From Sympetrum striolatum (taxonomy: Eukaryota; Arthropoda; Insecta; Odonata; Libellulidae): DNA of 64,000 nt. Positions 55,961-64,000 of the stretch are shown here, piece after piece. A program made the translations under genes and the position numbers. The stretch is from contig OX388351.1 of the NCBI GenBank assembly GCA_947579665.1, positions 61,884,939 to 61,948,938 on the forward strand, read 5' to 3'. Position 1 is the stretch's first letter, and every line of letters begins with the position of its first letter. The notes under the pieces were generated by a model. It did not search any database, had not been told where the DNA came from, and saw only the letters and a program-made list of their open reading frames with translations.

Positions 55961-58900
55961 CGTATTACATGATGGGAATAATCTTGGGGATTTGGATAAT
56001 AATGTCTCGGATAAGGTCGGTTTGTTTTTCTATCTCATAAATGACGTGTTCCAGGAAGCCGTTTAACTGGAAATTAATTTTAGTTTCAGGAAGGAAGGTC
56101 TGGGCAAATTAAATTGCGTATCGTTGTCTAAGGTCCATTACTATGTTCTATTTTCCATATCAATAAAAGGTTATTACGTCTCTAACTACTATTTACCTCT
56201 GTATCTACTAAAACATTCCAATTTTTATGAAGCCACCTTCTACTGAAAAGTGTAATGTAATATATTTATATTTTTAAGATTGAAATAATATTAAGTTTAG
56301 AAAATATATGCCGAAAGTGTTATTTTCGTAAAATTTGACGAAAGGAAGAATTATCATCTCTGCAACAGTGCCTTCATCAAGTTTTTCATGAAAGAATAGC
56401 CAATAACTTAAACGAATTTAGGGAATTACGGTTACAATAGTTAGATGAGTATCGTAATGTTTTTGGCTTTCTTTTAATCCGAATACATTCGTTGAAGTAT
56501 ATGATCGAGTTCCTCATATCAAATCACTTTACTGTCATATATCTAATTTAATACTTGGTTCTGTTAATGATTTCGATTAATCATCACCCAATCATGTAGT
56601 GATATATTGAGTTATTTTTCTTTTTTTGGAATCTATGAGGTGAATTATCCTGAGATCATTCATTACATTAAAAACATTATCTATCCATAACTTTAACACC
56701 CTCCTAAAATTACACCCCTTTTAATCTTTTCTTCGACTTTTCCTAATCGGATTTGGTATTCTGTGTACATAAACAGGGGTTAGTTCTGTCTGTGTTATCC
56801 ATTTCATCGTCCAGAATTTCAGCTTACCTCATTCGCACCCGGTCCGCGAGTACTCAGGAGCGGGGGGCGTTACCCTTCCCAACGGAGCGTTAATACGTGT
56901 ATGATGATGTGCATGGAATACTAGACCATAGTACTTACATAAGCTCTGTATGTTTATAAGCTCTGCTTAAAGTATTTTTGGGTGTATGTAAGCTCGAAAA
57001 CAATGTTTTCCTTAATATGCAGTATCAACAAGATCGTGATTAATCCTCGTCAATGTAAAAAACAAGCGATATAAAGGTAGTTTAGAAATAAGAACCTAGA
57101 ATTGAGAGGGAGATGTAATCAGGTTAAACCTATTAATTACCGGCAGATGTAAAGTAGGTTCAAAATAATATTAGCCTTAAGCATTAAGTAAATTAAACGC
57201 AATTAATTAACATAGAAAATAGAATGTCACGAAAGACAACAAACACGGGCAATTTCATTACCTTAGCTAGTAAGAAGCAAACACACAAATTCGGAAATCT
57301 CCACGTACTTCATTATTAACTTCCGATTCGTGCAAGGAAATCTGAGTTTTTTAAACTTCCACGTTCATCATGGTTTGCATAGAATTTTCCAGTTTAGTAA
57401 TAGGCTTTTCTTTGAACAAAACCAAAGTCTCTCTTCGTTCGTTGTCTTCAGAAAGTTCAACCCATTCCTACGGCCATTAATTGCTCTTGTTATATTCCGA
57501 GGGCTCTTTGGATAGGAAGCAAGAGTATTAGCTCTAGCTCGCTAAGTTTCGTAGGCTCGGATTTTCGCGAGGAATTCTTAAGGTACAGCGCTCAAGAGCG
57601 CCGTACCTTAAGAATTGAGCACTGATATATATGCGTAGCACTGCGAGTAAAATGAGCGAAAAAACCTCAGCCGCGGGTTGTATGCTTCCACCTCATTTTG
57701 ATTGAGTAAACAGAAAAAAGAGAGACTTAAAAATCTTCCGCCCGGCGGAATTCATTTATTTTCGAAGGAAAGATGATGAGGGCGATGGAGGAGAGTTGAG
57801 TCAATAGAATAGAATCGGCGGAAAGTTTTAATTGAAAGAGTGCAAAGCGAAAAGGCGCTGTTTATATTGCTCTTCTGTGCCTCGACTCCGGATGATGGAA
57901 AATTAAAAAATCTCGAAGTGTATGGTCATCGAACGAAAAGAATGCCATCCCGCGATACATTTCGCGTTTAATTCCGAATGAAAGGTATTCCATTGCGGGA
58001 TTTCCAACCCGATCCAGCCGCATACGTGGCTTTATTCAACATAATACGGAGGCATAGTCTCATACATTAACCGGATGGATTAATATCCATATTATCAATG
58101 CGTGATTTTCTATAGATATATGCTTCAGAGATAGAATTTTTAGTAGATGAATAGATGACAGACTTAACGTGCATGCATTTAGGAAATTTGATGGATATAA
58201 ATTATACCTAAAAGTAATTTTAGCAATGCCATTAAACTGTTTAGATTTGAGAAATCTGACTTCCAATTGCCAAAAATTCATAAGATCATCTAGAATTCTG
58301 CCGGTTGAGTAGTTAAATTAATTACTTCATGATTAATTAAAAACAACCAATTTGTATACAACTGCAGTCACCGATAGTATTTTAGTATGGTTTATATCTT
58401 ATGTCTCCTAATGATTTCGATCATTTTCTGTATAAGATAGCACTATAATAGTTGGAAAGTATTGAATTTTGACTAAGAATTAGAACGAATTAATTGAGTA
58501 ACACCACGTTAACTGATGAACTTTTTATTTGCTATGAGAAGACTTTAAAATTGAGTGAAATTCAGCTGGAGTTATTTCTACCATATTAACGAGCTCCATG
58601 GTTATAATAAGTAACTTCTAGATGACGAGTTGATACTAGCTTTGTGATGAGTTGATCAATTCTAGCTTATACCATTCCATAAATTTAATTATCTCTCCTA
58701 GGAAGGAACTAAAAATATAAAGATCTATGAATATCTTAGATTTGACTTATCTAAAAAAAGCTTTGCATCAAATGAAAAACAAAAAATACTGGTGAATAGT
58801 TGTTAACAAACCTGAGAATTTAGTCCGCAATGCTAAACATCGTAAGTTTTGTAAAGATCGTAAAAGCACCGCATTAGTCTACCTCAATTAATATTTTAAT

Positions 58901-61475
58901 ATTTCTAATATTGCTAATGATATCATGAAATATATTTTACGTATTTATATACGAGATCATTCTTAACTTTTTATAATCAGACTAAGAAAGAGGACTGGAT
59001 AATTTTGGGTGGGCGTTGATAGTAATGGAGAGAGAAGATTAAAATAAAATAGAATGTATCAAGGAGAATATATATTGCATTTTGTGATCCTCCAATAATA
59101 TTTCTCATAGGAAACTTTATTATTTATAACACCGCTGATCCAAATTATATATATAGTGTACCAGAGGTTCCTTATAAGTCTAGCTTAAAAAGATATTTTT
59201 TGGGTCGATAAATTTGCATATATTGATACCTAATTGATTGATGTTGAGGATCAATACTTCTAATTCATGAGTTGCGCAAGATGATAATATTAAAAGGGGT
59301 CAACAGAGTCTGGCATTGAAATCAAAATATGTTGATCTTGGTCTACGTTGAATTGGTATGAAATGAAGTAACTAGGAGTTATGAATTTCAAGATAAATAC
59401 GAGTCAAGATAAGTCGTTTATAGGATAGAACAGTAATGCTAATTTTCTACAACTTAGTTCAGTGACTAGGTCCAATTACAGCAAAGCAGATATCGTAAAA
59501 TAATGGCTGAATATTTCGTAGCTTTCATCCACTGATAAAGTTTCTCCATATTTATTTTTTGATACTCATATGTTATTTTACGCCGAAGCAAGAAATTCAA
59601 CGCCTCCTTTCACTAAAAGCGATCATAATTGAGCGAGCCAAAAACGTTTTAATCGAACCAAAGATACTTAAAATAATCTAACAAGGCAAACAACCCGAAT
59701 CATAAAAATAAAAATGATAAAATGTCTATTTTAGGGCAAGATTGAAAATTGCGAGTACCTCCTTACTGCTAACCCTTACCTAATTTGTCCGGGTTACGAT
59801 AAAAGTTTCTTTAGTATAGACGTATATAACTCGCGTTTCCTTCCCCTTCATTCGAACATTCATATGTATGATATACATCCACAACCACAGAAAGGCTAAT
59901 GTTTATGCGATTAAATCAACAAATTGCTCTCCTTTAAACAAGCCATTGATTTATGGAAAGGGAAAAGGGAATGTAGTTGCTTAGGATCGGATATCGATAT
60001 CGCATTGGACAGACGGCTAAAGCGGCTTATTTACTTTTATTCCTTTGTTGTATTTACACTTCGATAACGCGCATCTCTCCATTTTGAATTCTCATGGGAA
60101 TGAGTAGATCTCGAGCAGTCTATTCCGGCTCTCGAAATTTCCGAGAGAGTGAACGACATGGAAATACGATTTCGTTTTCAAATACGAAGCAAATATTAGG
60201 ATAAGCTGGAGGCTGATTCTGATTGGTGATCAGTTTCCTGTATTGTTCTTATATGTTTATAGATTAAAATTTATCAATAAATTATTACTGAAGCTTTGAA
60301 GTCCCAGTACGTAACACTGTAGTAATTGATCCATTAATATATGAGATGTAAAACGCCAAACTCATTTACAACAACATGAAAAGGTAGCATGGTAATTTCA
60401 GAGATAAAATTAAACAAATAACATGGTAGTGATAGAGGTATAGTTACTTGAAATATATAGAGGTAAAGTTTAAAATATGTTTGTATTTTATATAAAGTAT
60501 TTTGGTTAAAACTCGCTAGTTATACTAACCCCCTGTGGCTATCTTAGCTACGTTCATATCTGTAATTGTAAGCAAATTTCTCAGTTATTATTTTTATATA
60601 ATCAGATTATTCGATTGTTATTGATTCTTAGAGTATTTCTCGGACATTATTTTTAGAAATTTAATTTTCTATGACTTGTGATACTTTTGTTCATCGTTAA
60701 GAGAATTGAGCTATTTATGAGCATTCTTGATTTATTCTTAGATTTTTGGATTATTCAATTATATTCGGGGTAAAAGATACAGATTCGACAAACTAAAAGC
60801 TGAACTAGTTGATTATAAGGTTGTTTTGTTGTAAGATGTCATCGCTTGATTTTGAAATTGTGGTCATTGTACATATAAAACCGAAAATTAAATAAAAATA
60901 TTTCCGTAGAAAAAATAATTATTGCGATTCTAAATTGAAAATATTTCATTCACGATAAGATCATTTTTATGCGGTTAACTGTTAATAAAATCTATTTAGA
61001 TAGAAAACAACGCTTTGAATGTTTCATATCACCCATGACATTTGGTTTTGATTAATCCTGTGATTAAAGATACATATATCATTATTATTTTCGATGTATT
61101 ATAACAGTTATATTATATTGTATTACATAATTCATTGACAATTACTTTATTTGATATTTGGCAAGTACCAAAAAAGATAAATTATCTATAATAAATAATT
61201 ACTGATATTTTTTAGAGATAATGCGTGCATTCACCGTTTGAATAAACATTAGAATGTACGTGAAGGTCTTCCTCCCAATGTGATATCCGCAAGAACGCAG
61301 CACACGTTAGCACAGCCATTGTATGGCGATGCATAAAGTGGATGAACATTGCCTATGTTATTGAACGCAATCTAGGCCAAGGTCGGAATGAGGATCGTAC
61401 GCATTTGAATCTCCATAAATTACACTATACACGAGCATCCGAGAACTTTAAAGCTCAGCCTTTAGAATGGCTGCA
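55961..61475. other. Long stretch without a recognised gene
   Basis: It is mostly AT-rich with no long frames. A GC-richer block at 57490-58050 includes the hairpin at 57573-57616 and purine-rich sequence. A shorter one lies at 56830-56890 ('gagcggggggcgttaccctt'), and another near 60070-60180 holds a small hairpin (CTCTCGAAATTTCCGAGAG). It could be intergenic or intronic DNA. Confidence 0.5.
57573..57616. repeat. Near-perfect 44-base hairpin
   Basis: AATTCTTAAGGTAC at 57573 pairs with GTACCTTAAGAATT ending at 57616. GCGCTC pairs with GAGCGC around a two-base AA loop. Of 21 stem pairs only one (57587 with 57602) is mismatched. Confidence 0.85.
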
Positions 61476-61478
61476 TTA

Positions 61479-62078
61479 AGGTCTGGCCACACTTCACCGC
61501 ACCGTCACCGTGCCGTGGCTCGGCCGGGTGTCGGCCGACATACGGGAACGAATACTACAATGTTATACAATGTGCTAGTCCACACCTCTCCGCACCGACA
61601 CCGGATCGTCACCTCCGCGCCATCACCGCGCCGTGCCCGACTAGTTTGGTTTAATCTTTGAAGGGGAACGGAGCGGACACGGAAGATAATTATCCCAGTT
61701 CCTTCCTTTCGAGTGAAACAATTTTGAGTGAAATTTTATTAACTTCAACAATATTTAGCATAATTATGTTAGATGCAGAGAAATTTTTAATTTCCTTTTT
61801 CGACTAGTATTGTTTTTTTTATTATTAATTTCTTCTTCCTCTAGTGCTAGCGCTATCATTCCTAATTCATTATTACTGAAATTACGGAACATCACTTCTA
61901 CGTAAAAGTCGAAAAAATACTAAACTGCGCCCTCCGCAGGGTGTAGATCGAGCCAGAACACGGACAAGGTACGGGCGCGGCGCGGAAAAGTGTGGCTTCA
62001 AATAGGACGAACCGTGGCACGGCCGACTCGCGGCCTAGCTACGGCACGGTGATGGTGCGGTGAAGTGTGGCCAGACCT
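61479..62078. mobile_element. 600-bp PIF/Harbinger-like MITE
   Basis: The ends are AGGTCTGGCCACACTTCACC and its complement GGTGAAGTGTGGCCAGACCT, with inverted repeats of about 60 bp and few mismatches. TTA flanks both sides (61476-61478 and 62079-62081), matching the 3-bp TWA target duplications of PIF/Harbinger. The ends are GC-rich with recurring CCGTGCCG-type motifs; the centre is AT-rich. There is no coding capacity: the 64-codon frame at 61467-61661 overlaps the repeat. Confidence 0.8.
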
Positions 62079-62739
62079 TTAAGCGTGGGTAGTTTCTAAG
62101 ATAGTCAAATCAATCGGTCAAGAAATATGGTTGGACCACAGAATTCTTCCAAGATGAAAGCTTAGCATCGTCCAGTCGCAATTCATATAAATTTTCTAAT
62201 TTCTTCACAGCTCTGCTGTTTTCAACACCTCAATATTTTCGCATTGACGTATTAAATGTCACTTTAAAACAAATATCTTGTCCTATTCGGAGTTTTTACT
62301 TGTGTAATCTCATTAATGTTTGTTGTAAACGTTGCGTTGCCAGATATATCACATCTGACAGAATCGTGACAAAATAGAAGTTTTATCATATCTTCGAAGA
62401 TCGTCCAGTAAAATATGTTTAAATAAAAACAATTTTAAGTATTTCATTTTTCTCCATTATCTGTAACTGAAGATTGCGAAGTTGGCTAATATGAAATCGT
62501 GAATAACTGAAGCTGTGTTTTCCTCAAATATGAGGACATAAAGCTTGGATTTTTCATAAAATATTTTCACCAAGGTTTAAAGAGTTGAACAAATTCTATA
62601 GATTTCCTCTATGATAAGTATGTTAAATACTTAATTTAATCGATTTCCTTACTTCAAAAAAAAATTAAAATTGCCTAAGAATTTCCTAAGGATTTTTTAT
62701 GTGCATTTAAGTGTTCATATGTCCATCAGAAGAGAAATT

Positions 62740-63000
62740 AAAATCCTCTATCCTTCATTTATCCCATGTTATAATGAATTGATAAGCACCACGCAAATGA
62801 AGTAATTAGAATCATAAATTAAACGGAAATACTTAGTACTATCCACAGAAAATTAATTATACGACCGGTTTCACAAGTTAACTTGCATCTTCAGGTAGAA
62901 TCCTAAAGTAGTAATTAAAATACTATCCTTCATTTGTCCCATAAAATTATGCTTAAATTAGCACTGAGGAAATTAAGTGATTAGATCTTAAAGTGGTAAT
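62740..63000 (+). repeat. Short diverged direct repeat
   Basis: The segments at about 62740-62820 and 62915-62990 both have 'aaaat..ctatccttcattt', 'tcccat', 'aattgataagcac' or 'aattagcac', and 'aagt.attaga'. Between them is a block with 'cgaccggtttcacaagttaa' and 'cttgcatcttcagg', of a type I associate with dispersed arthropod repeats; that association is from memory and weak. Confidence 0.4.
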
Positions 63001-63099
63001 AGTATTAGGATAACTTAATTTAGCAATTAGGAAGAATATCTGGGGCAATGAAAAGTAAAATTTGGAAATGAAGCAATAATCGTGAGACAGTAGGAAGAA

Positions 63100-64000
63100 G
63101 TTCCTTTGAAGTAATTTCATAGTCTTCCGTTAGATCGAGTTCTTTTGGAAGTCTGACGCACGAGGATATGGCAAAAAACTAATTGACGCTGCATTTTCAT
63201 ATAATTTTCAGCTTCATCTCTGCTAAAGAAGAATTGAGACGGAAAAAACAACACACCCGTCACTGTAGAACTCGCAAATATTGCTAATGAGGCATGAATG
63301 CGCGTCGCAAAAATACTGCGTGTTTTATCCGCGTCGCTCATTTCACTTAAGGTGCTCCTTCGAGACGAAAAAGCCAATTATCTGCGGAGGGGAAGGCGCG
63401 ATTGTCGAAAAAAGTTGATGAGAGCGGCGAAAGATTATCGGCGCGTAAACATGGCTCCGGGGGAATTCACGTCGAACGTTCTTCTGTCTCGGAAAGCGAA
63501 GTAGCGGAGGCTCGTGAGTAAAACGTTTCATAATTCATGTGCGGCGGAATACGTAATGCGGAGTTGTAATGACAAAAGATGCGATGAAAGCGGATCTCAT
63601 TGGTTTAGGAGGAGAAGGGAAAGAGGGGCCGAATGCAATAGAGCGGGAAATTTATAATGGAAAAGAAAATGTGAAGGGACGATGGGAGGCGAAGGATGTT
63701 AAAGGAAGGAGAAGCTCGAGACAAGGGAAGCAGGTGGGATAAATATTAAATCGCGAAGCAGACTGCAAAAGGAAGGAGATCAAATACAGGCACGGGAGGT
63801 ATATTTATTGCGGGCTCTTCTGTATATATAATATGCGCCCATATTTGAGGGGAATGTGTGTATTTGTAGGAGGATATTAATGGCTTAGAATAGAGCGTTT
63901 CCTACTTCCCGGAAGAATGAAATACAACGCTCGAGATTATCATAAATGTGCCAAGTAGTAAGCAATTCACCAAAAAGGCGCACACTGGTGGCGTGTAACG
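63100..64000. other. GC-richer unassigned end of the window
   Basis: Short overlapping frames on both strands (63117-63377 minus, 63298-63504 plus, 63343-63531 minus) lie in a GC-richer block. None shows a recognised motif, and their mutual overlap argues that composition makes them open. A TATA-like 'tgtatatataatatgcg' is near 63820. This might be the flank of a gene beyond the window. Confidence 0.3.

Noticed and set aside
63298..63504. A basic 68-codon frame near the right edge
   Set aside because: Three mutually overlapping frames on both strands in GC-richer DNA suggest composition rather than coding.

Overview
The window looks like AT-rich, repeat-dense nuclear DNA of an animal, most likely an arthropod. 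The reasons are short exon-like segments with GT-AG splice signals, no bacterial gene organisation, and a mix of CR1/Jockey-group LINEs, a BEL/Pao fragment, Transib elements, mariner-like and PIF-like inverted-repeat elements. I cannot name the species. I find no intact host gene; the only full-length open frames are the two ORFs of one LINE.

Layout. Positions 1-1308 are the right end of a Transib-type transposon running off the window. From 1309 a segmental duplication begins. Copy 1 runs from 1309 to about 30.6 kb and copy 2 from 43914 to about 55.5 kb, in the same orientation. Each copy is an old head-to-head palindrome (centres near 6015 and 47670). Its arms carry relics of an unrecognised spliced gene, with several exons in the same splice phase and mostly open frames. 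Both copies also share an older decayed LINE fragment (10.7-11.6 kb and 51.3-53.6 kb).

Copy 1 received two large later insertions that copy 2 lacks. The first is a 3361-bp Transib element (11881-15241) with unusually long inverted repeats and a dead transposase. The second is a 12.5-kb nested island (15725-28246) bounded by 27-bp mariner-like inverted repeats. The island holds a full-length CR1-group LINE (ORF1 17166-18173, ORF2 open from 18158 to 21235), three related LINE fragments and a 455-bp BEL/Pao reverse transcriptase fragment. ORF2 has no ATG ahead of its endonuclease domain. It lies in the -1 frame to ORF1, and a T TTT TTA slippery heptamer sits just before the ORF1 stop.

From 29.5 to 41.7 kb lies a second large palindrome (centre near 33.68 kb) with a G-rich/C-rich minisatellite core. 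Its arms carry arrays of a roughly 230-bp unit. In one unit of each arm a 99-bp exon with both splice sites and an open frame is retained. The right arm also took a 5'-truncated LINE ending in a TTA repeat. The last 8 kb (55.5-64 kb) is mostly unassigned; it holds a 600-bp PIF/Harbinger-like MITE (61479-62078) and a near-perfect hairpin (57573-57616).

The two segmental copies act as each other's empty-site control, which fixes insertion boundaries and target duplications (CGTCA, CGCCG, TA). No tRNA, rRNA, CRISPR array or bacterial element was seen.
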